Shown: one piece after another, positions 16,525-25,069 of the stretch
Layout: every line of letters begins with the position of its first letter
Position numbering within the stretch: position 1 is the stretch's first letter
From: Micromonospora haikouensis
GTDB lineage: Bacteria; Actinomycetota; Actinomycetes; Mycobacteriales; Micromonosporaceae
Assembly: GCF_900091595.1 (NCBI RefSeq)
Contig: NZ_FMCW01000002.1
Location: 261,337-325,336, forward strand
Direction: 5' to 3'
DNA length: 64,000 nt
Made by a program: the position numbers and the translations under genes
Notes under the pieces: model-generated
What the model was told of the DNA's origin: nothing
The model's input: the letters and a program-made list of their open reading frames with translations, nothing else
The model's database searches: none

Positions 16525-17448
16525 TCAGGCCGTCACCGTGAACGCGGCCACGTGTACCTCGTCGAGGTGCCGGAACTCGAAGAAGAGGCGGTACGTGCCC
16601 GCCGAGGGCACCTGCATCCCGAACGCCACCACGGAGCTCGGCCGGCTCGCCGCCGCCGGGTGCACGTGCAGGTAGGCCAGGTCCCCGTGGCGCAACGCGA
16701 CCAGGTGCCCGTACGCGCCCAGGTGCGGTTGCAGGTCGTTCACCGGCCGGCCGTCGCGCCCCAGCCACACCAGGACCTGGTTCGCCTCGCCCGGGCGTAG
16801 GCCGCCGTCGAGGGTGACGGTGTACCCGTCGACGACAACGGTCTCCTGGGGTTGTTCCGGCGGCCTCGGCGCGTACCGGCCGGGCACCGCGACGTCCGCC
16901 CCGAGCGTCACCTGCCGCGCCGCGCCGACCGGCCAGAAGTCGGCGATCGCCCGCAACGGCCCGGCAGCCGCCGGGCCGACCGCCGCCCGCCAGGTGCCGT
17001 CCGCGTCCAGCTCCGGGTGCACGTGCTGGTAGTCGGTCAGGTCCCGCGACACCAGCACCAGGTGCATCAGCCGTTCGTGGACGGGCTGGAAGGCGGTCAC
17101 CGGCAGGCCCGCCGCGTCGGTGATCCGGAACGCCAGCTTCCCGGCCCGGCCGGCGGTCAGGGTGGTGGTGTCCAGGGCGAGGGTGTAGCCGTCCCGGGAC
17201 AGCTGCAACCCGGCTGGCTCGTGGTCGGCGTGCCCGACCGGACCGGGCGTCGCCGACCGTACGGTGGCGGGCGGGCCGCCGAACCGGCCCGCCGCGAAGC
17301 CGACCGCGAGGGTGAGGGCGAGGATCAGCCCCGCCGCCACGGCCCGGGCGGCCCGACCGGCCGGGGGTGGGGCCTGTGCGTCCCCCTGCCGGGGACGCCC
17401 GGGTGGGGGCGCCCCCAGCAGGACCAGCCGGCGTTGCGTCGTCGTCAC
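16525..17448 (-). CDS. Membrane-anchored extracytoplasmic protein with HVHP motifs
   Basis: The 307 residues begin with a basic Pro-rich stretch and one membrane helix (AVAAGLILALTLAVGFAAG), followed by an extracytoplasmic part with two similar beta-rich segments: one holding DYQHVHPELDADGTW and a second holding LAYLHVHPAAAS. The pattern recalls YtkA/FixH-like or heavy-metal-associated domains, and the paired His could bind metal, but I do not assign a function. GTG 17448 overlaps the stop of the upstream gene as GTGA, so the two are translationally coupled and probably act together. Confidence 0.75.
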   Translation of the reverse strand: MTTTQRRLVLLGAPPPGRPRQGDAQAPPPAGRAARAVAAGLILALTLAVGFAAGRFGGPPATVRSATPGPVGHADHEPAGLQLSRDGYTLALDTTTLTAGRAGKLAFRITDAAGLPVTAFQPVHERLMHLVLVSRDLTDYQHVHPELDADGTWRAAVGPAAAGPLRAIADFWPVGAARQVTLGADVAVPGRYAPRPPEQPQETVVVDGYTVTLDGGLRPGEANQVLVWLGRDGRPVNDLQPHLGAYGHLVALRHGDLAYLHVHPAAASRPSSVVAFGMQVPSAGTYRLFFEFRHLDEVHVAAFTVTA

Positions 17449-18734
17449 GGCAGCCGGGGCGCGAGGACGAAGAGGCCCTGCTCGATGCCGCTGACCACGA
17501 TGATCCCGCTGGGGAAGTACGGGTATGTGCTCCACGCCCCGTTCATCGAGTTGCTGTTGCTCGACGGGTAGATGTCGAAGTAGCCGGCCTCGGTCGCCCG
17601 CCCACTGGCCACCTCGGCCAGGTCCAGGATGCGCAACCCCGCCCGGTAGTTGGCCTGGTAGCTGTATTTGCCCTTGACGTACTGGTTGTGGTCGGTGGCA
17701 GTCACCCCGGCGGGCGCGCTGTAGGTGCCGATGTGCCGGGGCGCGTCGAGGTCGGCCAGGTCCCACAGGTACGTCTGGGTGTTCACCCCGCGCCGGGACT
17801 CGTCCAGCTCGTCGTCGAGGAGGAAGTACCGCTGGTCCCCGGTGAACCACCCCTGGTGGGTGTACGCCCGCCCGGTGTAACCGATGCGGGAGAGCTGCCG
17901 CGGCGCCGACTTGGTGGTCACGTCCACCACGGTCACGGTGTCCTCGTTGGAGTTCACGCAGATCTCCCGCCCGGTGTAGGCGGTGTCCGGGCCCCGGTAG
18001 ACCACGCACTGGGTGTCGTGGGTGTATCCGTCGGTGCTGACGCAGCCGGCCGAGGCCGGCGACTTCGGCGTCCGGATGTCGATCATGTGCAGCCCGCCGC
18101 TGCACGTGTTCGTGCCGACCGCGTACGCGTACCCGGTCTCCTCGTTGATGGCGATGTTGTGCGCGTTGCCGAACTGGCCGTACCGCGCGTCCGCCGTCCA
18201 GGTCTGCGGGGCGGTGACGCCGCGCAGCCGGGTCAGGTCGAACACCTGCATCCCGTGGCCCGACACGTCGGCCACCACGTACGCGTGGTCGCGGTAGACC
18301 TTGATGTCGCGCCAGATCGCGGTGCGGTTCTGGTAGGCGGGCAGGTTGCCCAGGTACACGGGGGCCGTCGGGTTGGACACGTCGACGAACGAGGTGCCGT
18401 TGCGCCGCCCCACCAGCGCGTACTCCCGGCCGGTCAGGCTGTCGGTCCAGCCCCAGATGTCGTTGGCCTGGCTGCCGCCGATGTCGGCCAGCGGCAGGAA
18501 CGACAGCAGGTCAACGTTGCGGCAGGGGTAGCCGGCGGCCTGACCGTTGGTGCAGGTCGCCGCCGCCTGGGCCGCCAACCGGTGGGTCGGCTCCCGCTGG
18601 GCCATGAACTCCTGCGCCGAGGCGCGCCCGGCCGGGGTGTCCGGCGAGTGCGCGACCAGGGGTTGGCCCGACCCGAGCAGTGACGCCGCGAGGGCGCCGA
18701 CCGCCAGGGCGACTCCGATTCGGACGACTCGCAT
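17445..18734 (-). CDS. Secreted LVIVD-repeat, choice-of-anchor B family protein
   Basis: Exported protein of 429 residues with a cleavable signal peptide (MRVVRIGVALAVGALAASLL) and a beta-propeller-like series of repeats (TSFVDVSNPTAPVYLGNLP; GMQVFDLTRLRG; LHMIDIRTPKSP; VTVVDVTTKSAPRQLSRI; YLWDLADLDAPRHIG). The CTNGQAAGYPCRNVDLLSFLP segment is a hallmark of the choice-of-anchor B family. No enzyme function is established. ATG 18734 has GGTAGGAG about eight bases upstream. It is followed by a GTGA-coupled membrane-anchored partner. Confidence 0.88.
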   Translation of the reverse strand: MRVVRIGVALAVGALAASLLGSGQPLVAHSPDTPAGRASAQEFMAQREPTHRLAAQAAATCTNGQAAGYPCRNVDLLSFLPLADIGGSQANDIWGWTDSLTGREYALVGRRNGTSFVDVSNPTAPVYLGNLPAYQNRTAIWRDIKVYRDHAYVVADVSGHGMQVFDLTRLRGVTAPQTWTADARYGQFGNAHNIAINEETGYAYAVGTNTCSGGLHMIDIRTPKSPASAGCVSTDGYTHDTQCVVYRGPDTAYTGREICVNSNEDTVTVVDVTTKSAPRQLSRIGYTGRAYTHQGWFTGDQRYFLLDDELDESRRGVNTQTYLWDLADLDAPRHIGTYSAPAGVTATDHNQYVKGKYSYQANYRAGLRILDLAEVASGRATEAGYFDIYPSSNSNSMNGAWSTYPYFPSGIIVVSGIEQGLFVLAPRLP

Positions 18735-18839
18735 GGCGTCTCCTACCGTCAGCGATTTTATCGAGAAGGATGGTTGCGCCTCGGTGGTCGGGACAAGGTG
18801 GTGGGGGATACCGGTCGGGTCATATCGTCCCCGACACGC

Positions 18840-18872
18840 CGAGGGGCCCGGCGCTCCGCGCCGGGCCCCTCG
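18840..18872 (-). terminator. Terminator of aceE
   Basis: Perfect 15-bp stem CGAGGGGCCCGGCGC (18840-18854) with 18858-18872 and a three-base loop, starting about 15 bases after the aceE stop. Confidence 0.85.
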
Positions 18873-18887
18873 GGTCGCTGCCGCGAC

Positions 18888-21632
18888 CTAGCTGTCGCCG
18901 CCGGTCTCGCCGACCGGTGCCGCGTTGACGTCGTCGATGGCGTACTTCTTCGCCGCCTCGGCCGGGACCTGCGCCGGCACCGCGCCGCGCAGGGCGAGCT
19001 GCCGCAGCGTCGCGACCGTCACCGACTCGGCGTCGACGTGGAAGTGCCGGCGCAGCGCGTGCCGGGTGTCGGACATGCCGAACCCGTCGGTGCCGAGCGA
19101 GGTGTAGTCGCCCGGTACCCAGCGGGCGATCAGGTCCGGTACGGCGCGCATCCAGTCGCTGACCGCGACCTTCGGCCCGTCGGCGTCGGCCAGCTTCCGC
19201 TGGATGTACGGCACCCGCTGCTCCGCGCCCGGGTGGAGCAGGTTGTGCTCCTCGCACTCCACGGCGTCGCGGCGCAGCTCCGTCCAGGAGGTCACCGACC
19301 ACACGTCGGCGGCCACCCCCCAGTCCTGGGCGAGCAGCTGCTGCGCCTTGAGCGCCCACTGCATGCCCGTGCCGGAGGCCAGGATGTTGGCCCTCGGCCC
19401 GTCGCCCTCGACCTTCGGGGCTGGGGAGTAGCGGTAGATGCCCTTGAGCAGCCCCTCGACGTCCACGTCGGCCGGCTCGGCCGGCTGGTGGATCGGCTCG
19501 TTGTAGACAGTCAGGTAGTAGAAGATGTTCTCCGGCTGCTCGCCGTACATCCGGTGCAGGCCGTTCTCCATGATGTGCGCCAGCTCGAACGCGAACGCCG
19601 CGTCGTAGGCGACCACCGCCGGGTTGGTGGCGGCGAGCAGCAGCGAGTGGCCGTCCTCGTGCTGGAGGCCCTCACCGTTGAGCGTGGTGCGCCCGGCGGT
19701 CGCGCCGAGCACGAAGCCCCGCGCCATCTGGTCGGCCGCCGCCCAGAACCCGTCGCCGGTGCGCTGGAAGCCGAACATCGAGTAGAAGATGTACAGCGGG
19801 ATCATCGGCTCGCCGTGCGTGGCGTACGCGGTGCCGGCGGCGGTGAACGAGGCCACCGAGCCCGCCTCGTTGATCCCCTCGTGCAGGATCTGACCGGTCG
19901 TCGCCTCCTTGTACGACAGGAACAGCTCCCGGTCGACCGAGGTGTAGCGCTGGCCGTGCGGCGAGTAGATCTTCGCCGTCGGGAAGAGCGAGTCCATGCC
20001 GAACGTGCGGGCCTCGTCCGGGATGATCGGCACCCAGCGCTTGCCGAACTCCTTGTCCTTCATGATGTCCTTGAGCAGGCGGACGAAGGCCATCGTGGTG
20101 GCCACCTTCTGCTTGCCCGAGCCCCGCTTGACGTCGGAGAACCGCTCGCTGCCCGGGATCGCCAGCGTCCGGCCGGCGGTCCGCCGCGACGGGAGGTAGC
20201 CGCCGAGCTGCTCCCGGCGCTCCCGCAGGTAGGCGATCTCCTCGGACTTCTCGCCCGGGGTGAAGTACGGCGGGAGGTAGGGGTTCTCCTCCAGCGTGGA
20301 GTCCGAGATGTCCAGGTAGAGCCGGTCGCGGAAGAGCTTCAGGTCGTCCAGCGTCAGCTTCTTCATCTGGTGCGTGGCGTTGCGGCCCTCGAAGTGCGAG
20401 CCGAGCGTCCAGCCCTTGATCGTCTTGGCCAGGATCACCGTCGGCTGGCCGGTGTGCTCCATCGCCGCCTTGTAGGCCGCGTAGAGCTTGCGGTAGTCGT
20501 GCCCGCCCCGCTTGAGGTTCCAGATCTCGTCGTCGGTGAGCCCCTCGACCATCTTGCGGGTGCGCGCGTCGCGGCCGAAGAAGTGCTCCCGCACGTACGC
20601 CCCGGACTCCGCCTTGTAGGTCTGGTAGTCACCGTCGGGCGTGCTGTTCATCAGGTTGACCAGCGCGCCGTCGGTGTCGGCGGCGAGCAGCGGGTCCCAC
20701 TCGCGGCCCCAGACCACCTTGATGACGTTCCAGCCGGCGCCCCGGAAGAACGCCTCCAGCTCCTGCATGACCTTGCCGTTGCCCCGGACCGGCCCGTCGA
20801 GCCGCTGCAGGTTGCAGTTGATCACGAAGGTGAGGTTGTCCAGCTCCTCGCGGGCGGCCACGCCGATCGCGCCGAGCGACTCGACCTCGTCCATCTCGCC
20901 GTCGCCGAGGAACGCCCACACGTGCTGCTGCGAGGTGTCCTTGATGCCCCGGTGGTGCAGGTAGCGGTTGAACCGGGCCTGGTAGATCGCGTTCAGCGGG
21001 CCGAGGCCCATCGAGACGGTCGGGAACTCCCAGAAGTCCGGCATCAGCCGCGGGTGCGGGTACGACGGCAGCCCGCCGCCCGGGTGGGACAGCTCCTGGC
21101 GGAACCCGTCGAGCTGGTTCTCGCTCAGCCGCCCCTCCAGGAACGCCCGCGCGTACATGCCCGGCGAGGCGTGACCCTGGTAGAAGATGTGGTCGCCGCC
21201 GCCCGGGTGGTCCTTGCCCCGGAAGAAGTGGTTGAAGCCCACCTCGTAGAGCGACGCGGAGCTGGCGAACGTCGAGATGTGCCCGCCGACGCCGATCTCG
21301 GGGCGCTGCGCGCGGTGCACCAGCATCGCCGCGTTCCACCGGATGTACGCCCGGATCCGCCGCTCGATGTGCTCGTCACCCGGGAACCACGGCTCGCGCT
21401 CCGGCGGGATGGTGTTGATGTAGTCGGTGGTGGTCAGCGACGGCACCCCGACCTGACGCTCCCGCGCGCGCTCCAGCAGGCGCAGCATCACGTACCGGGC
21501 GCGTTTGGTTCCGCGCTCGTCGATGACACCGTCCAGCGACTCGACCCATTCGCCGGTCTCTTCGGGGTCGATGTCCGGAAGCTGGCTCGGCAGACCGGCG
21601 GTGATCACCGGGCGCTTGCGTTCCGTGGCCAC
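18888..21632 (-). CDS. aceE: Pyruvate dehydrogenase E1, homodimeric type
   Basis: Thiamine-diphosphate enzyme that decarboxylates pyruvate and acetylates the lipoyl group of E2. The 914 residues match homodimeric E1. The TPP/Mg motif begins at GDGEMDE (residues 243-249) and continues to NCNLQRLDG about 30 residues later; [12 protein letters not shown] and [18 protein letters not shown] are diagnostic. GTG 21632 follows GAGGGA by about eight bases. Monocistronic with its own terminator. A perfect 9-bp inverted repeat (TACCGACGG at 21687-21695, CCGTCGGTA at 21743-21751) lies upstream. No E2 or E3 is in the window. Confidence 0.97.
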   Translation of the reverse strand: MATERKRPVITAGLPSQLPDIDPEETGEWVESLDGVIDERGTKRARYVMLRLLERARERQVGVPSLTTTDYINTIPPEREPWFPGDEHIERRIRAYIRWNAAMLVHRAQRPEIGVGGHISTFASSASLYEVGFNHFFRGKDHPGGGDHIFYQGHASPGMYARAFLEGRLSENQLDGFRQELSHPGGGLPSYPHPRLMPDFWEFPTVSMGLGPLNAIYQARFNRYLHHRGIKDTSQQHVWAFLGDGEMDEVESLGAIGVAAREELDNLTFVINCNLQRLDGPVRGNGKVMQELEAFFRGAGWNVIKVVWGREWDPLLAADTDGALVNLMNSTPDGDYQTYKAESGAYVREHFFGRDARTRKMVEGLTDDEIWNLKRGGHDYRKLYAAYKAAMEHTGQPTVILAKTIKGWTLGSHFEGRNATHQMKKLTLDDLKLFRDRLYLDISDSTLEENPYLPPYFTPGEKSEEIAYLRERREQLGGYLPSRRTAGRTLAIPGSERFSDVKRGSGKQKVATTMAFVRLLKDIMKDKEFGKRWVPIIPDEARTFGMDSLFPTAKIYSPHGQRYTSVDRELFLSYKEATTGQILHEGINEAGSVASFTAAGTAYATHGEPMIPLYIFYSMFGFQRTGDGFWAAADQMARGFVLGATAGRTTLNGEGLQHEDGHSLLLAATNPAVVAYDAAFAFELAHIMENGLHRMYGEQPENIFYYLTVYNEPIHQPAEPADVDVEGLLKGIYRYSPAPKVEGDGPRANILASGTGMQWALKAQQLLAQDWGVAADVWSVTSWTELRRDAVECEEHNLLHPGAEQRVPYIQRKLADADGPKVAVSDWMRAVPDLIARWVPGDYTSLGTDGFGMSDTRHALRRHFHVDAESVTVATLRQLALRGAVPAQVPAEAAKKYAIDDVNAAPVGETGGDS

Positions 21633-21789
21633 AGGCGTTCCCTCGGTTGTGTGTGGGATAGGTCTCTAGACGTTCATCCTGCCTTCTACCGACGGTTTTC
21701 GTCACGTCTGCCTCCCCCAGACGCGACGCTCAACACAGGTACCCGTCGGTAACTTATGGCTGCTTGCGGCCATCTCCTACCGTCGACCC

Positions 21790-22110
21790 ATGACGATGCT
21801 GCGAGCCGTGGCGAGCGCACTCGTGCTGGCCGGAGCGCTCACCCTGCTGCTGTCGGTGCTCGGCCTCGCCGGCGGCCGACTCGACGCCGCCCCCGTGGGG
21901 CTGCTCGGCCTGGCCCTGCTCGCCGCGGGCCTGGTGCTGCTCAACCGCACCGGCGGCCGGAGCGCCCGCTACGGCTACGCCACCACCACCGGCGACCCCG
22001 CCGCCTCGTACGGCTCCGGCGCGTACGGCGCGGGCGCGGGCCAGCCCGGTGCCGACTTCCACGCCGGCGACGCCGGCACCGGCTGGTCCGGCGACCCGGG
22101 TCCCGGCTGA
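21790..22110 (+). CDS. Small two-helix membrane protein
   Basis: The 106 residues have two hydrophobic helices (about 6-26 and 33-52) and a Gly/Ala/Tyr/Asp-rich hydrophilic tail of 50 residues without recognisable motifs. It is divergent from aceE. No clear ribosome site precedes ATG 21790; GTCGACCC lies just before it, so a leaderless or weakly initiated message is possible. The stop codon falls inside a 20-base direct repeat. Confidence 0.62.
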   Translation: MTMLRAVASALVLAGALTLLLSVLGLAGGRLDAAPVGLLGLALLAAGLVLLNRTGGRSARYGYATTTGDPAASYGSGAYGAGAGQPGADFHAGDAGTGWSGDPGPG

Positions 22111-22169
22111 GGCAGGCCCGGCCGGCTCCCGGCTGACGAAAGCCCGGCCGCGACCCGGGTCCCGGCTGA
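22091..22169. repeat. 20-bp direct repeat spanning a stop codon
   Basis: GCGACCCGGGTCCCGGCTGA occurs at 22091-22110 and again, identical, at 22150-22169. The first copy ends with the stop codon of the small membrane protein, so the repeat looks like a short duplication of that gene's 3' end. Confidence 0.75.
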
Positions 22170-22202
22170 CAGGCCCCGGGTTCCGGCGGCAGAATGCGCC
22201 GT

Positions 22203-22607
22203 ATGCGCACCGAGGTGATCACCGTCCAGACCGGCTCCCGACCGACCGTCCGGGACATCACCGCCGAGGCGGAACGGTTCGTCTCCGGCGCCGGCGACGG
22301 CCTGCTGCACGTCTTCGTGCCGCACGCCACCGCCGGGCTCGCCGTCATCGAGACCGGGGCCGGCTCCGACGACGACCTGCTCCGGGCGCTGGACGACCTG
22401 CTGCCCACCGACGACCGCTGGCGGCACCGGCACGGCTCGCCCGGCCACGGGCGCGACCACGTGCTGCCCGGCCTCGTCCCGCCGTACGCGACCCTGCCGG
22501 TGATCGACGGGCGGCTCGCGCTCGGCACCTGGCAGTCCATCTGCCTGGTCGACACCAACGGCGACAACCCCACCCGCAAGGTCCGCTTCTCGTTCCTGCC
22601 CGGCTGA
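22203..22607 (+). CDS. YjbQ/UPF0047 family protein
   Basis: Compact single-domain protein of 134 residues. It shows the family signatures LLHVFVPHATAGLAVIE, the metal-site histidines around DRWRHRHG and GRDHVLPGL, and the closing LALGTWQSICLVDTNG. Some members have weak thiamine-phosphate synthase activity in genetic tests; the true role is unsettled. I take ATG 22203 (MRTEVITV), which matches the family start, over ATG 22194. Its stop codon lies in the first unit of an 18-bp tandem repeat. Confidence 0.88.
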   Translation: MRTEVITVQTGSRPTVRDITAEAERFVSGAGDGLLHVFVPHATAGLAVIETGAGSDDDLLRALDDLLPTDDRWRHRHGSPGHGRDHVLPGLVPPYATLPVIDGRLALGTWQSICLVDTNGDNPTRKVRFSFLPG

Positions 22608-22656
22608 CCGCGCGCCGGCCGCTGACCGCGCGCCGGCCGCTGACCGCGCGTCGGCC
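22603..22656. repeat. 18-bp tandem repeat, three copies, over a stop codon
   Basis: GCTGACCGCGCGCCGGCC repeats three times (22603-22620, 22621-22638, 22639-22656), the last with one change. The TGA in the first unit ends the YjbQ gene, so each later unit carries a fossil stop. It fills the gap before the phoD 3' end. Confidence 0.85.
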
Positions 22657-22672
22657 CGCGCCGGCCGCCCGG

Positions 22673-24316
22673 TCAGGGCCGCAGGGTCTCCGCCTCCACC
22701 GTCTGCCGGCCCAGGTCCGCCCCGGCCCCCGGGGCGGTGCGCGCGGCCGGTGCCGGCGGCCGGTCGTACGTCTGGTGCAGGCCCGCCACCCGGTCCTCGA
22801 TCACGAACGTCGCCCGGGTGTACGCCGGGGCGTCCGGCCGGCTCACGTACGGCACCACGTCGAAGTCGGCCGCCAGCTGCGCCGGGGTGATCGTCGTGCG
22901 GACGTACCCCCGGAGGTTGTTCTGGAAGCGCAGGTGCGGGTTGAACGCGAACCACGGGTGGGAGCCCGTCGGCGAGTCCGCGCCGTCGCCGGTCGACGTG
23001 ACCGAGGAGCAGACCAGCTCGCTGCCGACCGTGCGCGACGTGGGGTCGGCGTAGTCGAGCTTGAGGTCGCTGGCCCAGTGGGCGTGCACGTCGCCGGTGA
23101 GCACCACCGGGTTGCGCACCCCGGCGGCCAGCCAGCCCCGGGTGATCCGGTCCCGGGAGGCCACGTACCCGTCCCAGGCGTCCATGCTGGTGACCGTGAG
23201 CGGCCCCGAGTTGTTGTCCCGCTGCGCGAAGAAGACCTGCTGGCCCAGGATGTCCCAGCGCGCGTCGGAGCGGCGGAACCCGTCGAGCAGCCACGCCTCC
23301 TGCTCCGCCCCCGTGATCGACCGGGCCGGGTCGGCCGCCGCGGCGCACTCCTTGTATCCGTCGCCGCACGCCTGGTCGTCGCGGTACTGCCGGGTGTCGA
23401 GCATGTGGAACGTGGCCAGCCGGCCCCAGCGCACCCGCCGGTACAACTGCATGTCGATGCCGCGCGGCAGCGAGGTCCGCCGCAGCGGCATGTTCTCGTA
23501 GTACGCCTGGAACGCCGCCGCCCGCCGGGCGAGGAAGTCCGGGTCGGGGGCCTCCGGCACCTCGTCGGCCCAGTTGTTCTCCACCTCGTGGTCGTCGAAG
23601 ACCACCACCCAGGGGGCTACCGCGTGCGCCACCTGCAGGTCGGTGTCGGTCTTGTACTGGGCGTGCCGCTGCCGGTAGTTCGCCAGCGTCCGGGTCTCCG
23701 GGCCCTCGTGGTCGCGCGGGTTCCCGCCCGGCACCGTGTACGTGCCCTTCTCGTACTCGTACTGGTAGTCGCCCAGGTGCAGGATCAGCTCCGGCTCGGT
23801 CTCGGCCAGCCGCCGGTACGCGGTGAAGTACCCGTGCTCGTACTGCGAGCAGGAGACGAAGCCCATCGCCAGGGCCGACGGCAGGGTCCCCGGCGCCGGC
23901 GCGGTGCGGGTGCGCCCGACCGGGGACGCGTACCCCTCGGCCCGGAACCGGTAGAAGTACTCCCGGCCCGGCAGCAGCCCGCCCAGCTCCACGTGCACGC
24001 TGTGCGCCGACTCGGGTCGGGCCTGCGCCATGCCGCGCCGCACCACGTGCCGCAGCCCCTCGTCGGCGGCGACCTCCCAGGTCACCGCCACCGGCCGCGC
24101 CGGCATGCCGCCCAGGCCGTCCTCCGCGAGGGGCTGCGGGGCCAGCCGCGTCCACAGCACGAAACCCTCGTGGTCCGGGTCGCCGGAGGCCACCCCGAGG
24201 GTGAACGGGTCCTGCCGCAGCGGGCGGGCCGCCGCCGCGCCGGCCGCCACGGGCAGCCCGGCCACCGCGCCGACCGCCGCGCCGGAGAGCAGGATCGTAC
24301 GTCGGGACAGTGTCAC
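22673..24316 (-). CDS. phoD: Tat-exported alkaline phosphatase PhoD
   Basis: Secreted phosphodiesterase/phosphatase that needs Ca/Fe and releases phosphate outside the cell. From GTG 24316 (GAGGAAACC just upstream) it has 547 residues and opens with a Tat signal VTLSRRTILLSGAAVG. PhoD features follow: FTLGVASGDPDHEGFVLWTR, FVSCSQYEHG with the ligand Cys, LHLGDYQYEYEKG, FDDHEVENNW and VVLTGDVHAHWASD. An upstream in-frame ATG would translate a family A palindrome and is rejected. Divergent from the MarR gene. TTTCACCT lies upstream, but I cannot show a proper PHO box. Confidence 0.95.
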   Translation of the reverse strand: MTLSRRTILLSGAAVGAVAGLPVAAGAAAARPLRQDPFTLGVASGDPDHEGFVLWTRLAPQPLAEDGLGGMPARPVAVTWEVAADEGLRHVVRRGMAQARPESAHSVHVELGGLLPGREYFYRFRAEGYASPVGRTRTAPAPGTLPSALAMGFVSCSQYEHGYFTAYRRLAETEPELILHLGDYQYEYEKGTYTVPGGNPRDHEGPETRTLANYRQRHAQYKTDTDLQVAHAVAPWVVVFDDHEVENNWADEVPEAPDPDFLARRAAAFQAYYENMPLRRTSLPRGIDMQLYRRVRWGRLATFHMLDTRQYRDDQACGDGYKECAAAADPARSITGAEQEAWLLDGFRRSDARWDILGQQVFFAQRDNNSGPLTVTSMDAWDGYVASRDRITRGWLAAGVRNPVVLTGDVHAHWASDLKLDYADPTSRTVGSELVCSSVTSTGDGADSPTGSHPWFAFNPHLRFQNNLRGYVRTTITPAQLAADFDVVPYVSRPDAPAYTRATFVIEDRVAGLHQTYDRPPAPAARTAPGAGADLGRQTVEAETLRP

Positions 24317-24385
24317 GGTTTCCTCCCCAGAGTCCGTGTTGTTCGACTCCGGGGAGCGTCGCGCCCGCCGATGGCCGTGAGGTGA

Positions 24386-24437
24386 AAGGAAGGGCCCCTT
24401 GTTATCGCCTTTTGTCGAACAAGGGCCCCCTGTTAAC
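24386..24437. repeat. Dispersed palindrome family A, copy 4
   Basis: AAGGGCCCCTTGTT (24390-24403) pairs at 12 of 14 positions with AACAAGGGCCCCCT (24418-24431). It lies between two divergent starts (phoD and marR), so here it cannot be a terminator for either gene. Confidence 0.87.
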
Positions 24438-24507
24438 ACCCGCCGGGCGGTCGGGCGGCCAAACTGATGGAGGTGGTCAACAGTTGCGCTGGGCGTACGA
24501 TTGCGGC

Positions 24508-24990
24508 ATGGCGCAGCGCATCCCCACCGAGGCGGGGCCTCCCTCGGGTGGCCGCGTCGACCTGGCCGGTGCCGCCGTACGCCGGATCATGCACGTCGCC
24601 TCGGCCATCCGGCACCGGCAGGAGGCCGGGGTGGCCGGGCTGGGCCTGACCCCGGCCGTCGCCCGGGCGCTGCACGTGCTGGACCCGGACCGCCCGCTGC
24701 CGGCCCGCGACCTGGCCGACCAGCTGCGCTGCGACCGTTCCAACGTCACCACCCTGGTCGACAAGCTGGAGCAGGCGGGCCTCGTGGAGCGCCGGGCCGA
24801 CCCGACCGACCGGCGGCAGAAGACCCTCGTGGTCACCGAGGCGGGCCGGCGGATGCGCGACCGCGTCGAGCGGGTGATGTCGGACTCCCGACTCCTCGCC
24901 GGGCTCACCGACACCGAGCTGGCCACCCTGCACGAGCTGGTGTGGAAGGTCGCCGACGGCGACTGCCCAGGGGAGCGCGCCTCGCGGTGA
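24508..24990 (+). CDS. MarR-family transcriptional regulator
   Basis: Winged-helix dimeric regulator of 160 residues. The DNA-binding region reads [32 protein letters not shown], with the wing [21 protein letters not shown] 24508 lacks a ribosome site, but TACGAT (24495-24500) is placed so that transcription could begin at the ATG, a leaderless message. It ends 79 bases before the fused E1 dehydrogenase gene on the same strand, with a hairpin between, so control of that gene is possible but unproven. Confidence 0.88.
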   Translation: MAQRIPTEAGPPSGGRVDLAGAAVRRIMHVASAIRHRQEAGVAGLGLTPAVARALHVLDPDRPLPARDLADQLRCDRSNVTTLVDKLEQAGLVERRADPTDRRQKTLVVTEAGRRMRDRVERVMSDSRLLAGLTDTELATLHELVWKVADGDCPGERASR

Positions 24991-24992
24991 CG

Positions 24993-25012
24993 CGCCGCCG
25001 GGGCCGGCGGCG
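24993..25012 (+). terminator. Terminator after the MarR gene
   Basis: Nine-base arms CGCCGCCGG (24993-25001) and CCGGCGGCG (25004-25012) meet with a two-base gap, directly after the MarR stop. It suggests that the dehydrogenase downstream has its own promoter. Confidence 0.6.
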
Positions 25013-25069
25013 ACGGTGACCCGCCCCGGGCGGACGTGTCTGAGTGGGCGACCGGCCGCCGCGTCGGTA

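Noticed and set aside
24317..24385. PHO box upstream of phoD
   Set aside because: A single TTTCACCT is present, but the second half-site of the direct repeat is not recognisable, so PhoP control is not supported from this sequence.
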